Of a DNA stretch of 64,000 nucleotides, positions 10,332 to 23,100 are shown piece after piece. The stretch's first letter is position 1. Every line of letters starts with the position of its first letter. The notes below the pieces were generated by a model. That model was not told where the DNA came from, did not search any database, and saw nothing but the letters and a program-made list of their open reading frames with translations. A program made the position numbers and the translations under genes. The DNA is from Paralvinella palmiformis (lineage: Eukaryota > Annelida > Polychaeta > Terebellida > Alvinellidae): assembly GCA_025642065.1 (NCBI GenBank), contig JAODUP010000132.1, forward strand, positions 550,001-614,000, read 5' to 3'.

Positions 10332-13071
10332 ATGACCATGACTTGTATGAAGAAAGACAATCGGACACACCAAGTGTCTGCCGAAGATGATGTCAGCATT
10401 TATCATGAGAAGCAGTCACGTGAATTGTGTGCTCTGCATGCACTGAATAACCTTTTCCAGGAGTCTAGGACATTTACACAAAAAGAGTTGGATGAGATAT
10501 GTAACACGTAAATAGATATATACAAAGTATATGTGTGCAGGTGTGTGTGTGTGTGTGTGTGTGTGTGTCTGTAACAGAAATGTACATATAATCTTTAAAG
10601 CTAATTTAACATCTCCAGCAGAGGAAACTGTAGAAATATGTAATTAGTTTCTGTATTTTATAAGTATGTATATTTTTTATGTTGCAGCTTATCTCCAGCT
10701 TCCTACATCAATCCACACAGAAGCATGTTAGGTTTGGGTAACTACGATGTCAATGTTATCATATTAGCTCTACAGCACAAGGGCTTTGACACAATGTGGT
10801 TTGATAAACGGAGGTAATTACTGAATCATGGCATTTGTGCCATTAAGAAAGACTGTTTATAGTCTATATTATTTATCTTATGCATTGTTCACATGTGATA
10901 TGTCGGTGATTTGTGAGATTAATGGATAAAAACACTATTAGGTAATTTGTATCATTTGTTTAACCTTTGACTATAAATTAAATTGTGTTTTTGTATATTC
11001 TTAAATTTATTATTTTGCTTTCCTGCTGGCTGCATGTTAATGAATCAGTATTCATATAGATTATTTCATTTCTGTAGTATTTGTTGTAATATTGTGGCTA
11101 CCTTATATACTCGTGTATAGGCCACACTTTTGATACCACAAAATCACCACCAAAAGCGTCTATGTCTTATACACTGGTCAGACTAAAAGGGAAGGCAATA
11201 TTTAGCATAATTTAAGGGGAAATAATGAATATATGAACAAAAAAACTAATTAATTAGGTGTGTTTTGGCTTAATTGTGATAACTGCCATGATTATTTAAT
11301 CCGATGCTCTAATTAGTGACATGACCATAAAGTGTAAAGTTCACAGGCCTCCAAGGTCGCCGGCTTAACCAGTGACAATATTGGCCCATGATCTTTAGGT
11401 GTTCCGATTGATCACGTGTATTTGGTTTTTGTAACAACACATAACTGTTTATTCATCCATTGCATGACTACTGAAATAACTACGCGACGATTATAATTCC
11501 TACATAGTTGCTAAGATTATCCAACCAAGCTATCTGCCACGCTAACAAGTCCCAGTCACTGTATGTTTAAAAATTTAGTGGACAATTTCATGTTGAGTTG
11601 TGAGTATTGTGGTGTCGGCCTGTTGTTAAGTAATAATTTATGGGTAACGTAGTCAGGATCAGACTGTCGCTGCTACCAAGGCCATCTGGGAACAGTCAGC
11701 ATGTGGTGATCTATTATCTAGACGTGTCAAATGATCTGGATCACAATTAATCTGTTTGCTGCACAGAAATCCAGAAAAGGATGACAGCCTGATCCTACAA
11801 AAGGGGTGCCTGCATGGTCTAGCGGTAGCAGGTTGGACCACATTTTAGTGTGTCTTATACATGGGTTCGATTCTAGGGGGGTTTATTGGTCCTAAAACCC
11901 AGTGAGGCCTATGCATGAGTATATACGGTAATACTTCTCATTGATGATTACCGTACTAAATGATGATGTATCTAAGAATGCAACTATTATCTTTTACAAT
12001 AAACATTTAGAAACAATCTAATCTTTAAAAAAACATCAAGGTGAAATATCAGTAATTACTTGCTATTATACTGGATCCGATGTAAATAGGATCAAAACCA
12101 GAATATTCGTTGATATGTTTTGTAGTCAGATTCCAATAAGGAGACACTCTGAATGGTAAATTATTTTTAAAAGCTTAACTACGTGTTACGATATTGAACA
12201 GTTTTCTTGATAGAAAAAAGGCAAACCATTTAACATATTAATTAAAATATAGTTAGCTTCAGTGACCAGAACTGGTGGCTTTCTGTTGATTTTTACAGAC
12301 TTCATGACAGAATGGTAAAACTTTTATTAACATGAGGTTAGATTTGTTGTTAAAATGAAAGGAACAGATGGATTATATCATTATGGTAAACATTTATTAA
12401 TGTGTGATTAGCTTATTTGTTGAAAATAAAATAACATTTGTTCACATAAGCATGTGCAATCCTCATTTAGTGTGCTCACAATGATGTATTGACACATATG
12501 ATGATAGTATAGTTGTGATCTTAAGGCTGTTGTTAGACAAAGGTCCAAATGTTTTTGGTCTGAGCCTCGGCATCACACTGCATAGAATGTTATAATGTAA
12601 AGAACTATATTATGACGAGTGTGAGTTGTATACAACTTACCAAGTTTATTTATCCTGTTGCAGGCTTTTGGTAATTTCAAGTTTTATAATTTTGTCATAT
12701 CGTATAGGAGTCCATCAGATTTGGAGCTGGACAACATATTTGGCTTCATTCTCAACATCCCAACAGATCTCAGGTTAGGAATACTTCATTTACCTGTACA
12801 GCGCAAGCATTGGGTTGCAATACGCAAAGTAAATGGCGATTTCTACAACCTGGACTCGAAGCTGAATAGACCACTGCTGATAGGTAACAACCAACAATTA
12901 GTGGCTTTTCTGAAGGAACAAATCCAGAATAAAGACAAAGAGTTGTTACTGGTCGTAAAGCATGAACTGGAAAATGATGTTTGGAGACGCAGTGCTCCAC
13001 GATCACAGGGTATTCCCCCAAAGTCTAATTATATTGTTAATAATGGACAGTTTAAAGAAAGTGGTGTCTAA
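10332..13071 (+). CDS. JOSD: Josephin-domain deubiquitinase (JOSD1/JOSD2-like)
   Basis: A cysteine protease that removes ubiquitin from proteins. Coding exons are 10332-10507, 10688-10813 and 12708-13071, with GT-AG introns and matching phases (2 and 2), giving 221 residues. The single Josephin domain fills nearly the whole protein. [18 protein letters not shown] (residues 23-40) carries the catalytic Cys33, [12 protein letters not shown] follows in exon 2, VQRKHW gives His135, and FYNLDSKL gives Asn148/Asp150. The C-terminus has ELLLVV then VWRRS, as in JOSD1/2 and unlike ataxin-3, which carries extra UIM motifs. The first of three nearby ATGs (10332, 10338, 10347) is used; which is the true start is open. 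Intron 2 contains a pogo-like element. A poly(A) signal is at 13480-13485. Family assignment is firm; JOSD1 versus JOSD2 is not resolved, and invertebrates may have a single gene. Confidence 0.93.
10537..10568 (+). repeat. (GT)n microsatellite in JOSD intron 1
   Basis: Nearly pure GT repeat just after the first donor site. Confidence 0.9.
11101..11928 (-). mobile_element. pogo-like element in JOSD intron 2
   Basis: The ends CCTTATATACTCGTGTATAG (11101) and GAGTATATACGG (ending 11928) are flanked by TA. The first ~270 bases match, in inverted orientation, 40340-40638, and the last ~100 match 38061-38160 inverted, so this is the same subfamily as the interrupted element at 38061. Near 11806-11868 there is a tRNA-like stretch (TGGTCTAGCGG, then GGTTCGATTCT). 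Its B-box half is shared with the 38 kb copy, so it may be part of the element. Confidence 0.75.
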
Positions 13072-13479
13072 TTTGATCCAAGTGATCTCTTCTCCTAAAT
13101 ATGCAAACCATGTCATTATTGTGATATAACGGGGGTGAAGAACAAACAAAACAAACGAACTGTAATTTCATTATATTGTAAATACTTATGTGTAAAGTAC
13201 CCACTCTGTACAAACTATTTCATTCTCCGGTGTCTATGGGTTTATTCTATTTACAGCTCTCATATTGCAATTAATGTTATATAAATTAAACTAAATTACT
13301 TCCTAATTTGTTTAGTCCTTTTGTTGTTGTATCTGTTGTAAATGACGTCTCAGAAATTGTTTGATATACGAGATATTTTTTCTCTGTAACTGTTTGAAAA
13401 GATATCTGTGCAACAAGTATATATTATTTGAATATAGTTGTTATTAATTATATTTTGTTCAGTTTATCAGACAAGATAA

Positions 13480-13485
13480 AATAAA
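13480..13485 (+). terminator. Candidate poly(A) signal of JOSD
   Basis: AATAAA about 410 bases after the stop. Further AATAAA copies occur about 30-90 bases downstream, so the exact end is uncertain. Confidence 0.45.
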
Positions 13486-14482
13486 TTACAAAAATTGTCA
13501 CAACATTTAGGGGTTCAAATAAATTATTATTTAGTATGTAGTTCAAGACTCGAGGCATATAATCCCAAATAAATTAGCTTCTTGCCAGATGTTATCTACT
13601 TCAATATTTAGTGGTTTAATAGAATCATTATCATGGGTTGAGGTTTATGTTACAGCTAACAAAGAGTGAAGTTTCCCTATTGTCTTGAGAAGTCTGGTAA
13701 AGTGTGCGAGGGATAACTTTTATGCTCTGATGGACAGGAGCTTAACGTATATAAGCTTCAAACCAATTTAACTTATTTGAACAAAGAAAAATGTGATTGA
13801 TGTGTTCACATGGACTAACTAAATTTATTGTTACAGGTTTGAGTCTGTATGTCATTAAAAATTGATTATGACACTTGTTCAATGTGTCCTGTTACCTTAA
13901 TTAGCCATAAATTGTGGACTGTGGCTTTCCTTTTATCTTCAAACATGTTTATTAGTCTCAATCGTTACTATTCAGCGTGCTGAAAGTGATGGCACAACAC
14001 AGCGGGAAGAATTGAGGAAAGGAATGAATACATGAGTGAACCTCGCTGACAACATGGAAATGGTCTGATGTGCTCAAATAAACAACTTTCACATTAGCCA
14101 GATAAATAGAATATGTACAGAAAACCTTGGATCTCAGTTTTGTGTTCAAGTCAGTTTTCATCTTCTCAATTATTTTTATTATGTGTTGAAACAAATGAGA
14201 TGATTTGTTTTATAAGGTGACAGTCCTTCTAAGATTCACCATATTATTAGCCAATATTCATCAAATCAGATCGACTAATTTTTGTTTGTTGATCTCTTAC
14301 AAGAAGACTTCTATATGGAGGATGAAGTTGGCTGACAAAACATCATTATATAAATTCAGCTAGTCAATCCTATATAACGCATGGGTATGTCAATTCAAAC
14401 TAAAATATGCACAGTAGATTAAATATTCCAATAAGTATATTTTAATGTTCCCTTCAGTGTTTCTGAATAAGTAAACCTATCT
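13486..14482. other. Intergenic, nothing recognised
   Basis: AT-rich and without a convincing reading frame or repeat end. Confidence 0.4.
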
Positions 14483-14760
14483 CTATGGCTTCACGTGTTA
14501 GAGCATGGGACTTTATCACCCGGGTCATGCTGTGTGTGAGATCAGAGGTTCGAATCCCAGTTGTGGCACAGTAGTTGGAGTTTTTCATCCAGCCAGGGTA
14601 CTGATCAGATTTTCTCTGCCGAATATGCCATCTATTGTAAATTCTAAATTTGTTGGAATTAATCCTCGTGGCGAAGCAGTAAGTTACAAGCCATAGAAGT
14701 CTCCCTCATTTCAGGTACCCAAGCCACATAAAATAATTGCCATTTGGGCCATTGTTATTA
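14483..14760 (+). mobile_element. tRNA-derived SINE, family B, most complete copy
   Basis: The head GGCTTCACGTGTTAGAGCAT (A-box region) is followed by AGGTTCGAATCCCAG (B-box), GTGGCACAGTAGTTGGAG, TTTTCTCTGCCGAATATG and TTCTAAATTTGTTGGAATT, and it ends near a short ATT repeat. It matches 1105-1335 block for block. Confidence 0.75.
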
Positions 14761-17131
14761 TTATTAAACACTGAGCAAGAAACATGCCAGTACAATACTT
14801 CATATATATTTTCATATTTACACTATTCTATAAATTGCACAGCAGTTCCGATCTCTGTAAAGGAACAACATACGGTCTCATCAGTTAGGATGTTTTATAT
14901 TTATTTAGAATTAATCAAATTCTTTCTAACATCTTATTTGTGAACCCTTGATGTACTTGTGTGTGTGTTCAATCAAATTCATTCGTAGTAAAAGGATGTT
15001 ATAGTGGCTAGAGCACTGTGCTTCAAACGTCCAGGTTTCATTTCACTGAAATAATTATACAATCAGCATCATTGTAGCCAGGATGATTCTCAATCACAAA
15101 ACACGCAGAACGACAATGTGCACATGCTAAGTGACAGAAACATTTATTGAACTCAACATGTACAGCAAGTTTTAAAACGTTAAAGAGCTCCAAAGCATTT
15201 CAAGTATAAGGGATCAGCAGTTGGCATTAAGCTTGGAAACTACTAGTCTGTAGGCTAATTTATTAATATACATCACAGCAGCAGTTAACTACAACGATAT
15301 TTTATGCAATGTAACTAGTCAACAATAAGTATATACAGACTGAGGTAAATGAGAACCCTCTGAATTTAAATGGATACATTTGTGGTTACGAAGTTGGACG
15401 GATTTCAAGTTAAAACGAGAAGCATTAACAAAGCATTAACCTTGCATTTCTGACACTCCTTTGGTTGGCGGCTCTAATTTACAGTGGGCTTAATTAATGT
15501 TTGCATAACAATCTCAGTTTTTCATCACAGATCTCTTGTCATATAACTCGTGGGACTGATGCTGAGGATATCTGGTAGTAAAACGACTGATAAAATATAC
15601 ATTACTGCATAGACAACGTGACCATAGCACCCAGCACATGTGTGATTTTGCTCCTCAGTGGAAAACACTATCATCTGTTGAAGATTAACTTCATACATAA
15701 TATTATCCAATGTGTGTGTGTGTGTGTGTCTGTCCGTGTTTATAAATTTGTCTGTTTGTTTGTGTATACCACATTATAGAGCAATTCTCACATGTGCTAA
15801 GTTTGTAAACACTCAAAGACAAAAATCAGGATAGTCAGAATTAACTTCACTAGAGATTCACGATTCTGAAGCGTAATAACAACAACAAAAAAAGAGAACA
15901 GCTGCTAAACAGTAACAAGTGGCAACAATTATCACAAAACATGATTTGTTTTCGATGTGGATCTTACTGGAATTACAAAATACCTGGATCAGCCAGTTAA
16001 AAAGTGCATAGTTTAGGATGGTTAAACCGAAGAACAAACGAAATTAGCATAATTGTTAACAGCATGTTAATAAATCAAATATACATAACCTGGTAAAGGC
16101 TCCAGCCATATTAAATATCTACGAAGGGCAATAACCTATCTGATTTACATAGAATGCACACGCCAATAAACATTCTAATGGCGAGTAACCTAAACATAAT
16201 TCTCAAATTGAAAGAATAATATAAAATATGAGCTGAGCATTATATCGCGCTGAGTTTTAGTATTTGATTTGATAAACATATATAGTTGCGTTCTATGCTT
16301 ATAGCTTAATCAAAGTTCACGCATAGAATGAAATCAAGTATGTATACTTTCAAAGAAATACTCGTGACTATGTGAACAAATGAGAGCTTGTGAGCTAAAG
16401 CATAAATAGTGCATGGTTTTTTGACTGGATGGCACAAAACTGTATCCAGTGATTAGCTACAGAGCCAAGTGAGGAGATAACAACAATATAGATATCAGTA
16501 AGTATCACATGAGATAACATCAAAGAAGGAAATATCTAATAGAGCTTTTTGCTATGATAAAATATGCAGTTTCCAGCTACACAATGCCTCTATCAGGTCA
16601 GGTCAGTGTTGAAAGGGTCATACTGCACTGCCTAATCCATCCTGTTAATGAAAATCATTCACAAATTATATATTACCACAAACATGTACTTAACAATCAA
16701 AACATTCATCAGGCACATCCTCTAGAACAAAAACAGTGACTAAGTATATCATTGAAAAATATGATTTTAATGTAATTAACAGAAACGGTAATTATTATAA
16801 CTATAGTTGACGCAAAAATTACAATTAAAACAAAAAAGGTGGTAGGGTGATGTATTACACCACTTGACACTTACCTGTTTAGGCATCAGGTAACTAGTAA
16901 TAATTCAGAAAATAAATAAATAAAATTTCAATAAAACCAAGAGAAATATTTAGATCAAAGTATATATACAAACCTAAACGTTTTTAGTTGCAATAACAGT
17001 TGGCCAACTAAACATCTACTTTTTCAGTTAATCGATCAAGATTAAGAGTCACACAAGATGCCATGGAAACTTCTGAAGCAACATGCTCCGTAGCACAGAG
17101 ATCCTAGAACTGATTTATTACCAAGATTCAA
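14760..17131 (-). other. Probable 3' UTR and downstream flank of the polycystin-2 gene
   Basis: No coding frame stands out. On the minus strand AATAAA lies at 15148-15143, about 2 kb beyond the last recognised polycystin-2 exon. A long 3' UTR is plausible but not shown. A small final coding exon reached from the donor at 17149 could also be hidden here. A (GT)n tract is at 15713-15730. Confidence 0.35.
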
Positions 17132-17150
17132 TCACAGAAGATTACTTACA
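17132..17150 (-). other. Ambiguous 3' end of the polycystin-2 coding region
   Basis: After GGGCATAAT the sequence GTAAGTAAT is a consensus donor, with the exon ending at 17150. If it is not used, five more residues (VSNLL from Val) precede a TGA at 17134-17132. Vertebrate PKD2 continues about 25 residues beyond the matching RPSS segment, so splicing to an unrecognised last exon is possible. Confidence 0.5.
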
Positions 17151-20100
17151 TTATGCCCTGAACTTGGGCGAGAGCGTGCCCGCACACCCCCACCTGGAGC
17201 AGTGGCACCTGGAGATGGTCCTCGGGCACTGGCTTGACCAATAGATGACTCAGAATCCCACCGCTCAAGTTCATCACGAACTAATTTTTCCATCTGTTCT
17301 CTCTTTGCTTCATCTCCATCGTCAGACTAAAGAAAACATGAATTTGCTGATCTGACTACCTTTGTTTGTTTGTGTAACACAATTAATAATGTCAGAAAAA
17401 TTTCAGTTCATAAAATCACATTACTCTAAACAATTTAGAAGTCAGAGGCAAACAACAGTCACCCACCTCGGTAATGCTGTCTAATATTTTGCTCATGGTT
17501 TCTCTGCGTTTTGATTTTGCTCTCTCCATTGCCTCGAGCTTCACTAGAACGGCATCAATTTTCGAAACAATGCTACCAATTGAGTGCTCCATTCTGTCAA
17601 CCCGCCGAGACAGTACTGTAAATTCTTCATAAGAGACACCACTGACCACTCTACCTGACCGTGTTGACTTTGTATTCGTGTCCTCATCATCGCTGTCATC
17701 ACCACTGTCGTCACCATAACTGACACGACTACTACCTTTCTGTCCACCACCGTGCTGATTGGCTTTGTCCTCGAGTTCATTGTATTCTTTGTTAAGTGCA
17801 GCCTACAGGATAAAAGATGTTCTAGTGCTGTAGTTTAACTGCAACAAATTTTACAACCACTGACCAGACACACACACACACACCTTTATCGTCACTGTTA
17901 TTATAATAAATTATTTTTCAATGTAACTAATTTACGAAAGAAGAATCTTTTAAATGTCTGACTAACCTTTTGTCCTTCTAGATCAGCATGCATTTTACGT
18001 TGTTCGTCCTCATCAAGGACACGGTCTCCATCCACATCATACTTAGCAAACACTGCTTCAATTTCTGCTTCAGCATAACCACGGCTTGAAAAATTATTTG
18101 TTTATGAAAAGCAATAAGCCACTGTGAATTTCAAATTACTATCCCTGATCCCCTGTTTAATGACATGTATGTAGAAAGAAGATTTAAAAAACTAATTTTG
18201 ATTATCTTTTTTCAACACAAATATAAAGAAGGTTTGATCATTATTCAGGAAGACACCACAATCTGAAAGAGACCGAAACCACCATCAGATCCACTGATGA
18301 ATCATTTATTTTGACACTTACGTCTTCAGATCCTGACGCCATTCATCGAAGTCAAGACGTCTGTCATTGTTGATGTCAGCGGTCTGGAGTGCCTTCTGGA
18401 TGTCGACAATCTTGTCGCGCTTAATGTTCAGTTTCTCCAACATTTTCTGGTAGCCCTGTATAAACAATGAAATAATGGCTGATCAGTCATCTACTTGATC
18501 AGGTACTTCATTCAACAGCGTTCAACTGAGATCAATCTACCAGGGTTCTCACATAGACAATAAAACAAAGACGGGTACACTGTCAGCACAAACCTTTTTA
18601 AAGTAGTCGGCCACCTCAAATTCATTCTTCTGGCTTGATATGTCAGCTTTCACCTCCGAGTACGTATCATTGATGATGGCCAAGAACATGTTAAGCAGCA
18701 CAAAGAATACAAAGAAGACATAGAGGATGAAGTAAATGGGACCCAGTACACGGTTTGCCTGTTCAAGCTCATGGAAGTTGAAGTCGCCCAAGATGATACG
18801 GAACAGGGTGAATCTGTTGGTATATAAAAAGCGCCAGTATTAGTCAGGATGGCATGCTACACATAATTGCCTAAAACCTAACGATGGATACAATCAATTG
18901 ATGAATGCGCCATGAGTTTAATTAAATACCAACAATAAGATAATATTATCATTCACTACATCACACTTCTTACATGGCATTCTCAAAGCTGCTGAAATCC
19001 TTCACTTGGGTTCCGAAGATCAGATATCCGAGCTGTGCGAAGGCTAAGAAGATGATGAAGAACATCACGGCAAATCCAGCAAGATCTTTAGCGCAACGTG
19101 CCAGAGTAGAGGACAACTGGGTCATCGTCTTGTTGAAGCTGATGTACTTGAATACCTATTTTAGAAATATAACATGTGCTGACTAAATGGATCATTCATA
19201 GCCAGGTGTACATACTTTATGTACAATACTAACATAATGCAGTTCTCTTTAACACCGTTATTAACAGATATTAACAAAAGACAGCCGAGATCAAATAGAT
19301 ATATATTTTTAATTATGTGCACACACACACCATATACATACAAGAAACCACATATCACAGCATAACTCACCTTAACCCAGGCAAAGAACACCATAATGGC
19401 CAAAGCACTGTTGAAGACCACCTGCCAGTAACTGAGTGACTCAAAGTCAACATATTCGTCTGGCTGATCAAGCAGTGTGTCGAGTTTGTCATTTACTTCT
19501 ATCGTTCGGTATATGTTGAACACGGCACAGCAGCAAGCAATGATAATAACGAGGATATCAAGAATGTTCCAGAAGCTTTTAAAGTAAGACAGCTTGTGCT
19601 TCCGGATCTGTAAATAGTGATGACCAATCAGGTGATTTATGAGTGTGGATCAATATAATTACTGGGCTAAAGACGTAACCGAGAATACCGACATTTAGCC
19701 TGAAACTAAACTTTCCTGTATCCAAATGAAAACTACCAACTTAGGCCATGCTCTCCTTCTAATGGTGAAGCTCTATGAGCCTTGTGAAGAACAGTTTTAA
19801 CATTTGGTGTCTCAGATGGCATTTGTTGGCATTCCAAACAAATATTTGTTTGTATGCTTGAACGTTGACATCCAGTGCCTACCCTCAGCAATGTTTTAAG
19901 CATTTACATTGATTCTCAGGCTGTTGGATGACTCTTGCCAAAAGTGCAAGGAGTCTGATGAGAATAACACGAGTGCAGACATGCCAATTAATTATCTTCA
20001 GATTAAACAAAGATTTTGAAGAAACTGATCACCAGCATACAATCAGTGAACTTAATGATTGTACGTAATGAAAGCTAAAACATTCTACACATCATGCTAG

Positions 20101-23100
20101 CTATCTGAGCATCAGAATGATAGACTTTGACACTGACAATTCATTGATTAAAACTCTGAATAGATTAGAACCATCTAGATAAATACCTCCAGGCCTTCTT
20201 CCACCATGTAGTAGAGGATGAAGAGGATGAAGATCGCTTCACAGGCCATGATGAAGTAGTCTGTGGCTGTAACATAACGGATCAGCTTCACAGTACGGAA
20301 TGACCAAGATGGGATGGCGCCACCAGTAGCTGGGAACTCAACCAAAAGGCTGTAAAAGATAATTAAAATGCTTTATTCTCCCAGCTTGAGAAGATTTTAA
20401 AATCATACACTACACCTCTAAGACTACATTTAAATATTGTCGTCAATTCAGCTGCTACATTAATTTGTATTAAAAAAAGGATTCTAGCCAAATAAGAATG
20501 AATTTAATTATCATGACTTGCACTAGTTATTTTACCATCATACAAACTAAAGTGAGTTACACAGAAAAATCTGGATCAATTCATAGTGATCACTTAACAT
20601 ATTCAGCTAAAATGCCATTTATACAGTAATGTATATATTTAGGTACATAATAAGGTCTTCATTTCCATGACTGATAACACACGACATACCGGATGACGCA
20701 GAACAGATTGATGTTGGCATTATAGACTGTAAAGTCTATGAAAATAACACGGGTACCGCGGTCAAGCCAGAGATTCTGTTTCAGAACCTCTATTGTATGC
20801 CTTGACTGTGCCTTTGTGGTGGCTAAGTTCTGAACGAAGCCACCACCAGCATAGGAGGAGATCAGGCCCCAGTGACCAGAACCATCCAGTTCTTCTTCGC
20901 TTTGGTAGGTCCATCTGAAAAACCCATCACATAATGATATATTAGGAGGTATATTTATGTGAGCTAGTTTATAAATTGATATAAAAACACTCATTGCATA
21001 AACAGTGCACTTACGCTGATCCATTCATTAAGCCAAAAGAATTTTGGTCTTCGAGGGTTTCAGCATAGGCATCATAGCAAGCCTTGATCTCATTGGCAAA
21101 ATCCTCATGCACAGTACAGGAATCATTACGAACTTTCAGCTGTCGTATTCGTGGGACGCCAAGCAGTTTGTTTTCATAGAAGATGTAACCAAGTTCATCA
21201 TCGGAGACGTTCCTGCCGTTGTACCACTTCTCCCAGTAAAGACCATCAATTAATGGCCCTTCAGCAAACTGTTAACCAATATTATATACCAATTATTATA
21301 AAAACCTCTATAGTAGATGTATACCACATAATACGTGAAATACACATCACAGGTTCCAGCTTTTATTCTGTTCATGTTTACAATCAAATTGCTAAGATAA
21401 TACTCATAAACCAAGACTGAAGAATAAACATAACTGTTTCATTATTAGTTCCCTTACTTTACTATCCATTGAGTTTGAATTTGTTTTAAAATGTACGCAT
21501 AGCTCAAACCTTTCTGTATTAAATGAAATGTTGCATATCATGATGAAACAACGTTCAATAATGTTCATCCTGACAGCACACAATCCCCACCAAAGGGCAT
21601 AGATTTGTTTACCATAACCGATAAAGATAACATAACAAATACATGAAAAACAAATACAAAAACATGCCTATGAATTATCCAGTACAGTTGATGTGCAAAA
21701 TATATTATTTTACGAAACTGCTTCTGACCTGTGAAGAGTTATTAAGTGATGAAGCTTCCAGGATGAATATCTATGTTACCAATAACATCATTATATATAA
21801 TCTCAATACATGAATTTATTTAGTCACTGTCTTTTGTAAAAACTATGAGAGTGAAATAAATCTTTTATTTGGTTTGTTAGGAGAGTTTAGTTTTAAAGGA
21901 TTGGATATATGAGTAGGGGTGGAAGAAAGAACTCATTTATCATTATTTTGCATGTCTCATTTCACTTTCATGCAGGTTTGATCAGGCATCTTAAAATACA
22001 GTGACTAAAGTATACTGTGTTAAATTTCACCTTGAAAGCCTTCGTCCCTAATTATGCAACAAGATCAGTGCTTGAAGTGTAGCAAAAAGCCTCAAGTGGC
22101 TTTAATGTGGTTGTATGCTTACCAAAAATGCATGAGAACAAAGCTGATCGTCTGATTCGGATTAAAAGAAAGCCTTTAGTTAATGAGAACTTCAGGGAGG
22201 AAGAGTCAGTTACAGATTGCTCAGGCATTTCTGTTATGATATGACAACCACCTCATAGCATGCAACAGCAGCGCAAAAACAAATCATTCATGCAGCAAAT
22301 GAACACAGCAATAAAAACATCAGCATGAACATGCATACAGCCAAGTGGTACAATGTTAATATGAAACAAAGAGAAAGTTCAGCATGCGCACAGGGTTAGT
22401 ATCGTGCAAAAATGCAAAAAGCGTGATGCTGGACACAACGTCATGAGCACCAGAATCGGTGCCACCTACCCTCCAGAAGTCGTGCATTGTTGTCATTCCG
22501 CGGAAGGTGTTTTTTGTGTCTTTAAACTGTCCATCCAAGAACAGTTCGCTCATCACCTTTGTGTAATAGTACATGGTTGAACTGGTCATGCCAAATGTAA
22601 CTGGAATAAAGTAAAGCAATGACAAGAGGTTTTAGCATCTGTGCACTGAGTGACAAGTACAAGAGATTTGTTCTCTAAACTTCCACAGGGCAGCTCCAAC
22701 CTGAAACTGGAACGGATCATTAGTGCCACTATGATGCAACAGTGTACGCGCACAGCAGCACCTACCCTCCAAAAATCATCCATTGTTGTCATTCCACGGA
22801 AGGTGTTGGTGGCAGTTCCACTAAATTCGCTGTCAAGGAACAGCTGACTGAGTGTATGAGTGAAGTAGAACATCGTAGAACTTGTCATACCAAACGTTAC
22901 TGGTGAGAAGGGAATGGACTGTGTTAGTAACAATCATCTACTTATCTTAACATGGGGATTGAAAACGGAATTAAAATGTGTGTGTGTGTGTGTGTGTGTG
23001 GGTGTGTAATACATGCCTCTGCTGAGTAATCGTGACCACAATACTTTTAACAATGCAACCCATACCACAATTGTCACATTAATTCTTCAAATTAAAATAG

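Noticed and set aside
12658..12707. Upstream acceptor (ending 12663) and ATG for Josephin exon 3
   Set aside because: Using the acceptor before GCTTTTGG puts the exon out of frame with exon 2. The acceptor ending at 12707 restores the Josephin frame.
14483..14575. tRNA gene
   Set aside because: A and B boxes are present but no acceptor stem or cloverleaf forms, and the same head is followed by a family-specific tail elsewhere. It is a SINE.
22470..22899. Exon 3a/3b as an assembly duplication
   Set aside because: The two copies differ by many substitutions and one codon, and their introns are unlike each other. A false duplication would be nearly identical.
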